A DNA stretch of 64,000 bases from Curtobacterium sp. ZW137 (GCF_003762905.1 NZ_RJKS01000001.1:682001-746000); one strand, 5' to 3'; shown: positions 18,509-27,339, counted from the stretch's first letter. Numbers and translations: made by a program. Notes: generated by a model not told the origin, from the sequence alone.

Positions 18509-19333
18509 TTACTGCGTCCGCTTCGCCTGCTGGGCGGCGGCGACCGCCCACAGGCCGACGGCGCTCGCCGCGGCCACGTTGAGGGAGTCGACCCCGTGGT
18601 GCATCGGGATCCGCACCGTCGTGTCCGCCGACGCGATCGCGGCCGGCGTGAGGCCCTGCCCCTCGGTGCCCATCACGAGCGCGACCCTCTCCGGGACGTC
18701 CGCGGCGAACACGTCGAGGTCGACCGAGCGGTCCGTCAACGCCATCGCGGCGAGGTGGAAGCCCTGCGCGCGGAGTTCCTCCCCCGCCTCCGGCCAGTCA
18801 CCGATGCGGGTCCACGGGACCTGGAGCACCGTCCCCATGCTCACCCGCACGCTCCGGCGGTAGAGCGGGTCGGCGCATCGCGGGCTGACCAGCACGGCGT
18901 CCGCACCGAGCCCGGCGACGCTCCGGAACACCGCGCCGACGTTGGTGTGGTCGACGATGTCCTCCAGGACGACGACCAGCCGGGCGTCCCGCACGACGTC
19001 GGCGACGCTCGGCAGCTCCGGGCGCTGCATCGACGCGATCGCGCCACGGTGCATCCGGAAGCCGGTGAGCTCCTCGAGCAGGGCGTCGGGGCCGACGAAC
19101 ACCGGACCGTCGTGGTCGGCGACGAGCGGCAGGACGTCCTCGAGCCACTTCTCCTGCACCAGGACGCTGCGGGGAACGTGCCCGGCACGGATCGCCCGCT
19201 CGATGACCGTGTTCGACTCGGCGATGTACAGCCCGCCCTCGGGTTCCGAGACCCGGCGGAGCGCGACGTCGGTGAGACGCTGGAAGTCGTCGAGGCGGGG
19301 GTCGTCGAGGGTGTCGATGCGGACGGGGTGCAC
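18509..19333 (-). CDS. TrmH/SpoU-family RNA 2'-O-methyltransferase
   Basis: A 274-residue SPOUT-class methyltransferase that would 2'-O-methylate a ribose in rRNA or tRNA. The N-terminal part (LYIAESNTVIERAIRAGH) is an L30-like RNA-binding domain. The catalytic trefoil-knot domain has motif 1 (VVLEDIVDHTNVGAVFRS), motif 2 (LVMGTEGQGL) and motif 3 (IPMHHGVDSLNVAAASAVGLW). Target RNA cannot be told; TsnR/RlmB-type enzymes are similar. GTG 19333 starts the protein at the first conserved residues. It is divergent from the Sir2 gene, with 59 bases between starts, so both promoters share that gap. Confidence 0.92.
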   Translation of the reverse strand: MHPVRIDTLDDPRLDDFQRLTDVALRRVSEPEGGLYIAESNTVIERAIRAGHVPRSVLVQEKWLEDVLPLVADHDGPVFVGPDALLEELTGFRMHRGAIASMQRPELPSVADVVRDARLVVVLEDIVDHTNVGAVFRSVAGLGADAVLVSPRCADPLYRRSVRVSMGTVLQVPWTRIGDWPEAGEELRAQGFHLAAMALTDRSVDLDVFAADVPERVALVMGTEGQGLTPAAIASADTTVRIPMHHGVDSLNVAAASAVGLWAVAAAQQAKRTQ

Positions 19334-19392
19334 TGGTCTCGTTCCGTGGGAAGTGGCGGGGGCGGTCGGCTGTTGAGGGTACCGTGAACGTG

Positions 19393-20244
19393 ATGGCGAC
19401 GAGCGACGCGACCGACGGGACACCCGCTGTGATCGACGGCCTGGACGAGGTCGTCGACCTCCTCGCGGGCAAGCGCGTCGCCGTGCTCTCCGGAGCGGGG
19501 CTCAGCACCGACTCCGGGATCCCGGACTACCGCGGCGAGGGCCGTCGGGTCCGGAAGCCGATGACCTTCCAGGAGTTCCGCGCCGACCCCGCGAAGCGGC
19601 AGCGCTACTGGGCCGGCTCGCACCTCGGGTGGCGCACCTTCGCCGCGGCCCGGCCGAACGCCGGACACCAGGCGCTCGCCGCGCTCGAAGCAGCCGGCGT
19701 GGTCTCCGGCGTCATCACGCAGAACGTCGACGGACTCCACCTCCGCGCGGGCTCCCGCCGCGTCGTCGAGATCCACGGATCGATGGACCGCGCGCTCTGC
19801 CTGACGTGCGGACAGGTGTTCGCCCGCGCCGACCTCGCCAGGACCATCGACGGGCTGAACCCGTGGATCGACGAGCCCGGATCCGTCCTGCTGCAGCCCG
19901 ACGGGGACGTCGAGATCACCGAGGTCGACCGGTTCGTCGTGCCGGACTGCTCCGTGTGCGGCGGGATGCTCAAGCCGGACGTGGTGTTCTTCGGCGAGTT
20001 CGTGCCCACCGAGAAGTTCAGCGAGTCGGTGTCGATCGTCGCGGACGCGGACGCGCTCCTCGTCGTCGGGTCCTCGTTGACGGTGAACTCCGGCGTGCGG
20101 CTCGTCGACCACGCCGCCCGTCGCAAGCACCCCGTCGTCATCGTGAACCGCGGCGACACGCGGAGTGATCGTCGGGCGGCCGTGAAGGTGGACGCGGGGA
20201 CGACGGAGACGTTGGTCGCGCTCGCGGCGCGGCTCGCGCTGTAA
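19393..20244 (+). CDS. Sir2-family NAD-dependent protein deacylase
   Basis: A 283-residue sirtuin that would remove acyl groups from protein lysines using NAD+. NAD-binding GAGLSTDSGIPDYRG at 34-48, TQNVDGLH at 109-116, catalytic His128 in EIHGSM, and a zinc module with Cys136, Cys139, Cys186 and Cys189 are all present, followed by VVFFGE and VGSSLTVNSG. The Cys-Cys spacing is long, with an insert between the two pairs. ATG 19393 follows TACCGT by 7 bases, the local leaderless pattern. Upstream GTGs at 19384 and 19390 are alternatives, and GAGGG lies just before the first. The 3' end is GC-repetitive and runs into a 12-base tandem repeat. Confidence 0.94.
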   Translation: MATSDATDGTPAVIDGLDEVVDLLAGKRVAVLSGAGLSTDSGIPDYRGEGRRVRKPMTFQEFRADPAKRQRYWAGSHLGWRTFAAARPNAGHQALAALEAAGVVSGVITQNVDGLHLRAGSRRVVEIHGSMDRALCLTCGQVFARADLARTIDGLNPWIDEPGSVLLQPDGDVEITEVDRFVVPDCSVCGGMLKPDVVFFGEFVPTEKFSESVSIVADADALLVVGSSLTVNSGVRLVDHAARRKHPVVIVNRGDTRSDRRAAVKVDAGTTETLVALAARLAL

Positions 20245-20258
20245 TCCGGGCTGCGGCG

Positions 20259-20306
20259 CGCTCTGCGGCTCGCGCTGCCACTCGCGCTGCGGCTCGCTCT
20301 GCCATG
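20259..20306. repeat. 12-base tandem repeat, four imperfect units
   Basis: Four units of the pattern CGCGCTGCGGCT (with T/C changes) between sir2 and the histidine phosphatase gene. The sir2 3' end has similar GC-rich wording, suggesting expansion from it. The last unit overlaps the CATGAT box in front of the phosphatase start. Confidence 0.7.
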
Positions 20307-20314
20307 ATCGAACG

Positions 20315-20953
20315 GTGACGACCCTCCTCTACCTCGTCCGGCACGGTGAGACCGACTGGAACAAGCAGCGCCGCATCCAGGGCTCGACCGACATCCCCCT
20401 CAACGACACCGGGCGGTCCCAGGCCACCGAGACCGCCGGCCTGCTCGCGCGCCGGTCGTTCGACGCCGTCGTGGCATCGCCCCTCGTTCGCGCGTACGAG
20501 ACCGGGTCGATCATCGCCACGCGGCTCGGGCTCCCGGCGCCGACCACCTACCCGGGCCTCGCCGAGCGGTCCTACGGCGAGGCAGAGGGCCTCACCGACG
20601 ACGAGGTCCTGGCGAACTACCCGCACGACGACATCCCGGGGCGGGAGTCCCGCGCGGCGCTGCTCGACCGCGTCACGGAGACCCTGGGCGAGATCGCCGT
20701 GCGGTACGACGGCGGTGTGATCGTCGTCGCGACCCACGGCGCCGTGATCCGGAGCGTCGTCAACGCCGCAGCCCCCGGCACCGCCGACCGGCACCACACC
20801 CCGATCCGGAACGGGTCCGTGCACTCGTTCCGCTGGGACCCGGAGCGCTTCCACGCGGAGCTGGTGCGCTTCGACGACCCGATCGAGGACGTCTCCGAGG
20901 CCCCGGGCAAGTACGCCTTCGACTACCAGAACCCCCTCGAGCGCCGGAGCTAG
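20315..20953 (+). CDS. Histidine phosphatase family protein (phosphoglycerate mutase-like)
   Basis: A 212-residue cytoplasmic phosphatase of branch 1 of the histidine phosphatase superfamily. RHGETDWN at 9-16 holds the phospho-accepting His10; Arg59 (SPLVRA), Glu84 (ERSYGEAEG) and His141 (VATHGAV) complete the site. It lacks the long insert of cofactor-dependent phosphoglycerate mutases, so it is a general or metabolite phosphatase; the substrate is open. GTG 20315 lies 6 bases after CATGAT, so a leaderless transcript is possible. It converges with the small membrane protein gene and the two stops overlap by 4 bases. Confidence 0.9.
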   Translation: MTTLLYLVRHGETDWNKQRRIQGSTDIPLNDTGRSQATETAGLLARRSFDAVVASPLVRAYETGSIIATRLGLPAPTTYPGLAERSYGEAEGLTDDEVLANYPHDDIPGRESRAALLDRVTETLGEIAVRYDGGVIVVATHGAVIRSVVNAAAPGTADRHHTPIRNGSVHSFRWDPERFHAELVRFDDPIEDVSEAPGKYAFDYQNPLERRS

Positions 20954-21168
20954 GGGCCGCCGAAGAACCCGCCGAGACCGGTCGCCCCGTCGGGCCGTGC
21001 GGCCTTCGCCTGCGCCGTCCGGATCCCCTGCGCGCCGTCGTCGCCCGTGCGCGGCGCCAGCGGGTCGTCGAGCCCCTCGAGCGCCTTCGCCCGCCGGGCT
21101 CCGGTGACGGCGAACACGACGCACATCGCAACGAGTCCAGCGAACACGATCAGCAGCGTGGCGAACAC
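20950..21168 (-). CDS. Small single-pass membrane protein (72 aa)
   Basis: I do not recognise a named family. A GTG start at 21168 follows AGAGGGG by 5 bases. Residues 1-23 form one transmembrane helix (FATLLIVFAGLVAMCVVFAV) followed by basic residues GARRAK, so the tail should be cytoplasmic. The 50-residue tail is polar and ends in GLGGFFGGP. The stop overlaps that of the converging histidine phosphatase. Good ribosome site and third-position GC support expression. Confidence 0.65.
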   Translation of the reverse strand: MFATLLIVFAGLVAMCVVFAVTGARRAKALEGLDDPLAPRTGDDGAQGIRTAQAKAARPDGATGLGGFFGGP

Positions 21169-21322
21169 GACGGCCCCTCTCCGTTCCTGCCACCGTACCG
21201 AGCGTCAGCCAGAGCGGTGCACTCCGTTGCGCGATCGTTGCCCACGGGGCCGCCCATCCAATCGCTCCCCGGACTACGATCCTGTTCACCCAACGGCCCG
21301 GACCCGCGCGTGAGGGGGCGAC

Positions 21323-22075
21323 ATGACGATGGACGGACCCGGCACGGGCGGCCGCCACCGCGACTGGCCGCCGCGGGACGACGACGACCTCGATCGCGCG
21401 TTCGGACCGGACACGGCGTCGGTGCCGGTCCGGACGACGCCGCAGCGCGTGCGCTCGTGGTCGCTGCTCCTCGGCGGGGTCGTCGTGGTCGCCGTGGTCC
21501 TCGTCGTCGCGCTCTCGATGATCATCGGCAGCGTGCAGACCGGCGTCGGCGGGATCTTCCCCCGCCCGGACGCCACCCTCGCGAAGTTCACCTCCGAGGC
21601 GCGGACCATCGCCGGTGTCGCTGGCACGTCCACCGCCGAGCCGACGAAGACGTCGTTCGCGAGCTACGACGTCACGGCGACCGTCACCGCGACCCCGGGC
21701 CTCGTCGACACCGCCCGCGAGGACCTCGTCGACCGCTTGAGTGCCGCCGCCGCGGACACGAGCGGGAACGGCGTGCACGTCTGGGCCGTCGCGGACTTCG
21801 GTGACGTCGAGGTCGGGATCTCACCGTCGGACGAACGCACCGAGCAGCGGCTGGCCCTCGCGTGGACGGTCCGGGCGATCCCCGGCGTGCAGGAGGTGCA
21901 CTGCCTCTGGACGACGGCCGGCGAGAGCCGCTCCGACGAACCGGACGCCCAGGCCGTCACGGTCGAGACGGCCCCGACCGGGGTCGATCAGCACACGGCA
22001 CAGACGCGCGTCGCCGAAGCCGTGCACAGGGTGTTCCCGGACGCGACGGTCGAGGTCGCCCCCGCGAAGTCCTGA
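21323..22075 (+). CDS. Membrane-anchored protein of unknown function (250 aa)
   Basis: No family is recognised. ATG 21323 has a strong ribosome site (GAGGGGG, 4 bases upstream). The N-terminal 45 residues are polar with an acidic DDDD stretch, one transmembrane helix spans about 46-68, and the remaining 180 residues should lie outside the membrane. Two related-looking beta-rich halves (ATVTATPGLVDTAREDLVDRL and VEVAPAKS ending) suggest a repeated alpha/beta fold, a weak impression only. It is monocistronic and converges with the glycosyltransferase gene through a shared hairpin. Confidence 0.7.
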   Translation: MTMDGPGTGGRHRDWPPRDDDDLDRAFGPDTASVPVRTTPQRVRSWSLLLGGVVVVAVVLVVALSMIIGSVQTGVGGIFPRPDATLAKFTSEARTIAGVAGTSTAEPTKTSFASYDVTATVTATPGLVDTAREDLVDRLSAAAADTSGNGVHVWAVADFGDVEVGISPSDERTEQRLALAWTVRAIPGVQEVHCLWTTAGESRSDEPDAQAVTVETAPTGVDQHTAQTRVAEAVHRVFPDATVEVAPAKS

Positions 22076-22110
22076 CGCTCACGTCGCCGCGAACCCCGGC
22101 GACGCGTCAG
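22072..22110. terminator. Shared convergent terminator hairpin
   Basis: A two-part stem, outer CTGACG/CGTCAG and inner CGTCGCCG/CGGCGACG, spans the stop codons of the plus-strand membrane protein and the minus-strand glycosyltransferase. It is symmetric and could serve both genes. Confidence 0.6.
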
Positions 22111-23192
22111 CCCCGCCGCCCCCGCGCCGCCACCGCACGCTCGACCGCCTGCACGACCTGCTCCGCAGACTCGTCCCACCGGAACCGCCCCGCACGCACG
22201 ACGGACTCCGTCGACGCAGCGTCCCACCGCGCCTCGAGCCGTCGCACCGCAGCGGCCACCGCGGACGGCGATCCGGGGTCGAAGTACTCCGCCACGTCCG
22301 CGCCGATCTCGCGGAAGATCGGGATGTCGCTGACGGCGACGGGCGTGCCGACCCCCATCGCCTCGACGAGCGGGATCCCGAACCCCTCGTCGTACGACGC
22401 CGTCACGAGTGCCGTCGCGGAGCGCAGCGCGTCCAGGTACTCCTCGTCCGATGCCCCGTCGTGGAACACCACGGCGCCCGGTCCGGCCAGCGCCGACAGC
22501 CGTGCACGATCGGCCTCGGACACCCGCGACATGCAGTGCAGTGTCCAGTCGGCGCCGAGCAGCGGCAGCGCGGCCACCAGCGTCTCGACGTTCTTGTACG
22601 GCATGAACGAGCCCATGTACACGAGCGTGCGGGTGCGGCCGTCAGCAGGCGACCGCACGGACGCCGGGTCGGCAGCGTTGTACGCCACGGTCACCGGGCG
22701 CTTCGTCAGCCGGTGTGCGGCGATCAGCCCGGCGGTCGTCGCGGACACCGTCACGACCCCGTCCGCACCGTTCAGCAGCATCCGCTGCGGCCACCACGCC
22801 AGGTGGAACGCACGCCACCCGAGCCGCAACGGCCACGAGAACTCCCGTGGCGGTGTCCGGTTCCGGTAGTAGATCAGGTCGTGCAGCGTCAGCACGAGCG
22901 CGTACGACCGCCCACGCGAGCCCATCGTCTGCATCGGCGAGAACACGGCGTCGAGTCCGAGCCGGTTCACGTGCCGCGCGACGAGCGGCTCCCCCGCGTC
23001 GGTGGGCGCCGGGATCCGCTCCCACGGGATGCCGTCCGGCAGCGACTCGAGCTGCCGCTCGTCGTTGACGAGCAGCACGAAGTCGTGCCGGTCCGGCAGG
23101 TTCGCCACGATGCCGGCGGTGAACCGGCTGATCCCGTCGTGCCGTCCGATCCGCACGTAGCGGCAGTCGATCCCGATCCGCAGGCGGCTCAC
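22107..23192 (-). CDS. GT4-family glycosyltransferase
   Basis: A 361-residue GT-B fold glycosyltransferase related to mannosyl- and rhamnosyltransferases of cell-wall glycan or exopolysaccharide synthesis. N-terminal half: GIDCRYVRIGRHDGISRFT and LVLTLHDLIYYRN. C-terminal donor-binding half: VYMGSFMPYKNVETLVAALP and the E-x7-E pattern SYDEGFGIPLVEAMGVGTPV. Donor and acceptor are unknown. The GTG at 23192 overlaps the upstream hydrolase stop as GTGA, so the two form a coupled pair. The pairing of a hydrolase with a glycosyltransferase gives no clear pathway. Confidence 0.88.
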   Translation of the reverse strand: MSRLRIGIDCRYVRIGRHDGISRFTAGIVANLPDRHDFVLLVNDERQLESLPDGIPWERIPAPTDAGEPLVARHVNRLGLDAVFSPMQTMGSRGRSYALVLTLHDLIYYRNRTPPREFSWPLRLGWRAFHLAWWPQRMLLNGADGVVTVSATTAGLIAAHRLTKRPVTVAYNAADPASVRSPADGRTRTLVYMGSFMPYKNVETLVAALPLLGADWTLHCMSRVSEADRARLSALAGPGAVVFHDGASDEEYLDALRSATALVTASYDEGFGIPLVEAMGVGTPVAVSDIPIFREIGADVAEYFDPGSPSAVAAAVRRLEARWDAASTESVVRAGRFRWDESAEQVVQAVERAVAARGRRG

Positions 23193-24151
23193 GACGTGCG
23201 CTCCCCGCCTCGGTCCGGCCGGGAGGCTCGGCTCGCCCTGGCACCGCGCGCCGGCTTGGGCACGGGGTCGGCCATCCGGCGCAGGGTCGCCTCCGCGGCG
23301 GCGGCGGGGGTCTCGTAGTGCACCAGGTGCCCGACGTCCGGGATGACGACGAGCTCCGCGTTCCGCAGGCGGTCGGCGAGTGCGCGCTGTTCCGGGACGG
23401 CCGTGATGTCGTCACGCTCTGCGGCGATCATGAGCACGGGCACGTCGATGCGGTCGGCGTACTCGGACACGTCGTGCGTGACCGACGTCCGGAAGGCCTC
23501 GAGCACGCTCGTGCGGTTCGCGAACGCCGAGAAGTACCGGTCGTGCTGCTCGTGCACCCATCGGCGCATCTCCGGGTCCCGCGACTTGAGCATCGCGATG
23601 CTCATCACCCGCACGATCGCGCGGTTGCGGAGGAGCCCGAGCCCGACCGGCCGGGGCAGCGCGGCGCCCGCGCGGTAGTACGCGATGGCGATGCCCGTGC
23701 CGACCGCGCGCGGGCCCTGGAGCGCTGGGGCGGCGATCGGGTTCACCAGGACGAGCAGCCGGGTGTCGAGGCCGGCTGCGACCGCTGCCGACACCACGAT
23801 CGAGCCGAACGAGTGCCCGAGGACCACCGCCGTGCGGTCGAGGCCGACCGCCGCGTGGAACGCACGGAGCCACGCCACGTAGGAGTCGACGTCGGAGACC
23901 GCGAGCGGGTCGGAGATGCCGAAGCCGGGCAGGTCGGGGACGATCACCCGGACACCGACCAGGTGCGCCGCGATCGACTCGAGGCCGTGGTGGTCACCGC
24001 GGAACCCGTGCACGGCGAGGACCGTCTGCGCGGCGTCGGCGGGGCCGTACTCCCAGTAGTGCGTGGTGCGGCCGTCGACCTCCACGGCTCGGTGCGCGAC
24101 GGGCGTCGACGCCATCAACGACGAGTACGGGGAGAGGACCGGCGGTTGCAT
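23189..24151 (-). CDS. Alpha/beta-fold hydrolase
   Basis: A 320-residue alpha/beta hydrolase. HGFRGDHHG near residue 50 forms the oxyanion hole, the nucleophile is in GHSFGS, an acidic residue follows in AERDDITAV, and the catalytic His is in VGHLVHYE. It has a helical lid (about 150-220). The C-terminal 25 residues are basic, disordered and rich in Arg/Ser. Substrate unknown. ATG 24151 lies 7 bases after TAGACT, again a probable leaderless start; ATG 24115 would skip 12 residues. Divergent from treS. Confidence 0.87.
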   Translation of the reverse strand: MQPPVLSPYSSLMASTPVAHRAVEVDGRTTHYWEYGPADAAQTVLAVHGFRGDHHGLESIAAHLVGVRVIVPDLPGFGISDPLAVSDVDSYVAWLRAFHAAVGLDRTAVVLGHSFGSIVVSAAVAAGLDTRLLVLVNPIAAPALQGPRAVGTGIAIAYYRAGAALPRPVGLGLLRNRAIVRVMSIAMLKSRDPEMRRWVHEQHDRYFSAFANRTSVLEAFRTSVTHDVSEYADRIDVPVLMIAAERDDITAVPEQRALADRLRNAELVVIPDVGHLVHYETPAAAAEATLRRMADPVPKPARGARASRASRPDRGGERTS

Positions 24152-24246
24152 CCGCGCCAGTCTATGGAACGCACTCGGGAGCAGCCGCCTATCGTGTCCG
24201 GAGCGGGCCTCCAGCCACGGGTCCGTCGATGACGACGAGGAGCACG

Positions 24247-25959
24247 GTGACCTTCACAGCCCCGATCCAGCTGCCCGGACTGACGCTCGACCCTCTCTGG
24301 TACAAGCGATCCGTCTTCTACGAGTGCATGATCCGGTCGTTCGTCGACTCGAACGGGGACGGCACCGGCGACCTCCAGGGGCTGATCAGTCGCCTCGACT
24401 ACCTGCAGTGGCTCGGCGTCGACGCACTGTGGCTGCCGCCGTTCTTCAAGTCCCCGCTGCGCGACGGCGGCTACGACATCGCCGACTACAAGGCGATCCT
24501 GCCGGAGTTCGGCACGCTCGAGGAGTTCCGCGAGCTCGTCACGAAGTCGCACGAGCGGAACATGCGCATCGTGATCGACATGGTGATCAACCACACCAGC
24601 GACCAGCACGAGTGGTTCCAGCAGTCCCGCGAGGACCCGGACGGCCCCTACGGCGACTTCTACGTCTGGCGTGACACCGACGAGCACTACGAGAACATCC
24701 GCATCATCTTCGTCGACACCGAGGAGTCGAACTGGACGTTCGACCCGGTTCGTCGGCAGTTCTTCTTCCACCGGTTCTTCTCGCACCAGCCGGACCTCAA
24801 CTTCGAGAACCCGGCCGTCGTCGAGGCGGTGTACGACGTCGTCCGGCACTGGCTCGACCTCGGTGTCGACGGCCTCCGGCTCGACGCGATCCCGTACCTC
24901 TTCGAGTCAGAGGAGGGCAACGGTGAGGGTGAGCCCGAGACGCACGAGTTCATCAAGAAGCTCCGCGCGATGGTCGACGAGGAGTACCCCGGGCGTGTCC
25001 TGATCGCCGAGGCGAACCAGTGGCCCCGGGAGACCGCCGCGTTCTTCGGCACCGACGAGGAGCCCGAGTGCCACATGGCGTTCGACTTCCCGGTGATGCC
25101 CCGCATCTTCTACTCGCTCCGCGCCCAGCACGCCAAGGAGCTCTCCGCGATCCTCTCCGAGACGCTCGACGTCCCGGAGAGCGCCGCGTGGGGCGTGTTC
25201 CTCCGCAACCACGACGAGCTGACGCTCGAGATGGTGAGCGAGGAGTACCGCCAGGCGATGTACGGCTGGTACGGCTACGACCCGCGGATGCGGTCGAACA
25301 TCGGCATCCGGCGCCGCCTCGCTCCCCTGCTCGACAACTCTCGTGCCGAGCTCGAGCTGATCCACGCGCTGCTGTTCTCGCTGCCCGGGTCGCCGTTCCT
25401 GTACTACGGCGACGAGATCGGGATGGGCGACAACATCTGGCTCCCGGACCGCGACGCGTCGCGCACGCCGATGCAGTGGACCCCGGACCGGAACGCCGGC
25501 TTCTCCACCGCCGACCCGGGCAAGCTGTTCCTGCCGGTCGTCCAGTCACTCGTGTACAACTACGCGCAGGTCAACGTCGAGGCGCAGCTCGCCCAGTCCC
25601 GTTCCCTGCTGCACTGGGTCCGCAACGTGATCCACGTGCGGAAGGCACACCCGGTCTTCGGGATGGGGTCGATCGCGGTGCAGCAGACCGACAACGAGAG
25701 CGTCCTGGCGTTCGTCCGCTCGTGGGAGGGCACCGGCACCCAGTTCGGTCCCTCCGCCGAGGACGTCCTCTGCGTGTTCTCGTTCGCGGTCAACGCCACC
25801 ACGGCGACGATCTCCGCGCCGGAGTTCGCGGGCCGTCCGCTGTACGACCTGTTCGGCGGCAGCTCGTTCCCGTCCTTCGACGAGGAGGGCAACGTCACGC
25901 TGACGCTCGGGACGCAGTCGTTCTACTGGCTGCACGTCGGCGCCGCACCGAACGCGTGA
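24247..25959 (+). CDS. treS: Trehalose synthase (maltose alpha-D-glucosyltransferase), GH13
   Basis: Cytoplasmic isomerase that interconverts maltose and trehalose; 570 residues from this start. GH13 signatures: DMVINHTS, GLRLDAIPYL (nucleophile Asp213), LIAEANQWP (acid-base Glu255) and LRNHDE (Asp323). The early YECMIRSFVDSNGDGTGD stretch and the C-terminal domain fit the TreS subfamily. No maltokinase domain is fused and none is adjacent, though many actinobacteria have one. GTG 24247 follows AGGAG by 4 bases; ATG 24229 is an alternative. A TATCGT box at 24190-24195 is a likely promoter. Together with glgC and glgA 5-6 kb away it suggests an alpha-glucan/trehalose route. Confidence 0.93.
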   Translation: MTFTAPIQLPGLTLDPLWYKRSVFYECMIRSFVDSNGDGTGDLQGLISRLDYLQWLGVDALWLPPFFKSPLRDGGYDIADYKAILPEFGTLEEFRELVTKSHERNMRIVIDMVINHTSDQHEWFQQSREDPDGPYGDFYVWRDTDEHYENIRIIFVDTEESNWTFDPVRRQFFFHRFFSHQPDLNFENPAVVEAVYDVVRHWLDLGVDGLRLDAIPYLFESEEGNGEGEPETHEFIKKLRAMVDEEYPGRVLIAEANQWPRETAAFFGTDEEPECHMAFDFPVMPRIFYSLRAQHAKELSAILSETLDVPESAAWGVFLRNHDELTLEMVSEEYRQAMYGWYGYDPRMRSNIGIRRRLAPLLDNSRAELELIHALLFSLPGSPFLYYGDEIGMGDNIWLPDRDASRTPMQWTPDRNAGFSTADPGKLFLPVVQSLVYNYAQVNVEAQLAQSRSLLHWVRNVIHVRKAHPVFGMGSIAVQQTDNESVLAFVRSWEGTGTQFGPSAEDVLCVFSFAVNATTATISAPEFAGRPLYDLFGGSSFPSFDEEGNVTLTLGTQSFYWLHVGAAPNA

Positions 25960-26009
25960 CGTCCCGCGCGGCGACGGGGTGTGTCGGTGCGTCCGGTTAG
26001 CCTGACACC

Positions 26010-26756
26010 GTGACGTTCACGACAGCACAGCTCGACACGCCGACGCCGGCGCAGGACCTCTCGACCCGGCCCTGGTGGCACGCACTCGGGGTCTTCGACC
26101 TCGAGACCACCGGCATCGACGTCGAGACGGCACGGATCGTCACCGCGCACGTCGGCCTGATCGACATGACGGGTCGCAGCATCGTCGAGGGCTCGTGGCT
26201 CGCCGACCCCGGTGTGCCGATCCCGGAACAGGCCTCGGCGGTGCACGGCATCAGCACCGAGCGCGCCCAGGCCGAGGGGCGTCCCGCCGGAGAAGTCGTG
26301 GCGGAGATCGTCGCCGCGATCGAGGCGGTGTTCGCCCGCGGGATCCCGCTCGTCATCTACAACGCCCCGTACGACCTCACGCTGCTCGACCGGGAAGCCA
26401 AGCGGCACGGCATCGCGTCCCCGGTGATCGGCAACGTCGTCGACCCGCTGGTCATCGACAAGGCGCTCGACACCTACCGCAAGGGCAAGCGCACGCTCGA
26501 AGCGGCGGCAGAGGTCTACGGCGTCACGCTCTCGGACGCCCACGACGCCGGCGCCGACGCCATCGCTGCCGGCCGTGTGGCGCAGGCCATCGCGGTGAAG
26601 TACCCGGACGACCTCACCGTCTCCGCGGAAGAGCTGCACCGCAAGCAGGTCGGCTGGTGCGCAGACCAGGCGGTCTCGTTCCAGGAGTACATGCGCAAGA
26701 AGCGCGACCCCTCCTTCACCGCCGACGGCCGCTGGCCCCACCGCACCGCCGACTGA
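26010..26756 (+). CDS. DEDDh-type 3'-5' exonuclease (DnaQ-like)
   Basis: A 248-residue exonuclease related to the DNA polymerase III epsilon subunit. ExoI FDLETTG (Asp30, Glu32), ExoII NAPYDLTLL (Asp122) and ExoIIIe HDAGADA (His178, Asp183) give the full DEDDh set. The C-terminal 50 residues lack a BRCT or UvrC-like extension. Likely roles are DNA repair or RNA trimming. GTG 26010 lies 6 bases after a TAGCCT box, so the mRNA is probably leaderless. Monocistronic, converging with rpmE2. Confidence 0.92.
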   Translation: MTFTTAQLDTPTPAQDLSTRPWWHALGVFDLETTGIDVETARIVTAHVGLIDMTGRSIVEGSWLADPGVPIPEQASAVHGISTERAQAEGRPAGEVVAEIVAAIEAVFARGIPLVIYNAPYDLTLLDREAKRHGIASPVIGNVVDPLVIDKALDTYRKGKRTLEAAAEVYGVTLSDAHDAGADAIAAGRVAQAIAVKYPDDLTVSAEELHRKQVGWCADQAVSFQEYMRKKRDPSFTADGRWPHRTAD

Positions 26757-26798
26757 GGCGTCCCCGCATCCGCGGTGTCGAACGGCGCCGCGCAACGG

Positions 26799-26840
26799 AA
26801 CCCGGCTCGAACCACGAACGTCCGTGGTTCGACCCGGGTT
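26799..26840 (+). terminator. Long hairpin after the exonuclease gene
   Basis: Arms of 18 bases (17 paired) around a 6-base loop, core TCGAACCACG. It is 42 bases beyond the exonuclease stop and followed by a T-rich stretch, so it probably ends that transcript. The sequence differs from the family A palindromes. Confidence 0.7.
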
Positions 26841-26870
26841 TGCTTGTGCGACGCCGATCCGCACCGCGGC

Positions 26871-26921
26871 ACGCGCGCGAGCGACCGCGCGAGCGCGCGA
26901 GCACGCGCGCGAGCGACCGCG
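26871..26921. repeat. 19-base direct repeat
   Basis: ACGCGCGCGAGCGACCGCG occurs at 26871-26889 and again at 26903-26921, 32 bases apart, within a GCGCGAGC-rich stretch between the exonuclease and rpmE2 terminators. No gene is visible in it. Confidence 0.8.
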
Positions 26922-26930
26922 GAACGCGAA

Positions 26931-26960
26931 CGGGCGGCCCTCCCGAAGGAGGACCGCCCG
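26931..26960 (-). terminator. rpmE2 terminator hairpin
   Basis: CGGGCGG pairs with CCGCCCG and CCTCC with GGAGG around a CGAA loop, with one mismatch. It lies 16 bases beyond the rpmE2 stop. No strong T-tract. Confidence 0.7.
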
Positions 26961-26976
26961 TGGAGCGCGAGGCTGC

Positions 26977-27225
26977 TTACTTGCTGAAGCCCTTGAAGCG
27001 CTGGTTGAACTTCTCGACGCGACCGGCCGAGTCGAGGATGCGCTGCTTGCCCGTGTAGAACGGGTGCGACGCGGACGAGATCTCGACGTCGATCACCGGG
27101 TAGGTGGCACCGTCGAGCTCGATGGTCTTGTCGCTGTTCGCGGTCGAACGCGTCAGGAACGTCTCACCGGAAGCCAGGTCGCGGAAGACGATGGCGCGGT
27201 ACTCGGGGTGGATGGCGGTCTTCAT
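26977..27225 (-). CDS. rpmE2: 50S ribosomal protein L31 type B
   Basis: An 82-residue large-subunit ribosomal protein. The start [16 protein letters not shown] and [20 protein letters not shown] are characteristic of type B L31. It has no cysteine, so it is the zinc-independent paralogue that usually replaces the zinc-binding form under zinc limitation. No Zur-box can be named here with confidence. ATG 27225 has an AGGAA-type ribosome site. Monocistronic; terminated by the hairpin at 26931-26960. Confidence 0.97.
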   Translation of the reverse strand: MKTAIHPEYRAIVFRDLASGETFLTRSTANSDKTIELDGATYPVIDVEISSASHPFYTGKQRILDSAGRVEKFNQRFKGFSK

Positions 27226-27339
27226 GGAGATTCCTCGGGGGTGGTTGCGGTGTTGAGAGAAGGGGCGGATGCCCCGGAAGTCATTGGCTCACGCCAGCCG
27301 TCCACGTTACCAGATGGCAGGCACGATGTGGGGCAGGAC

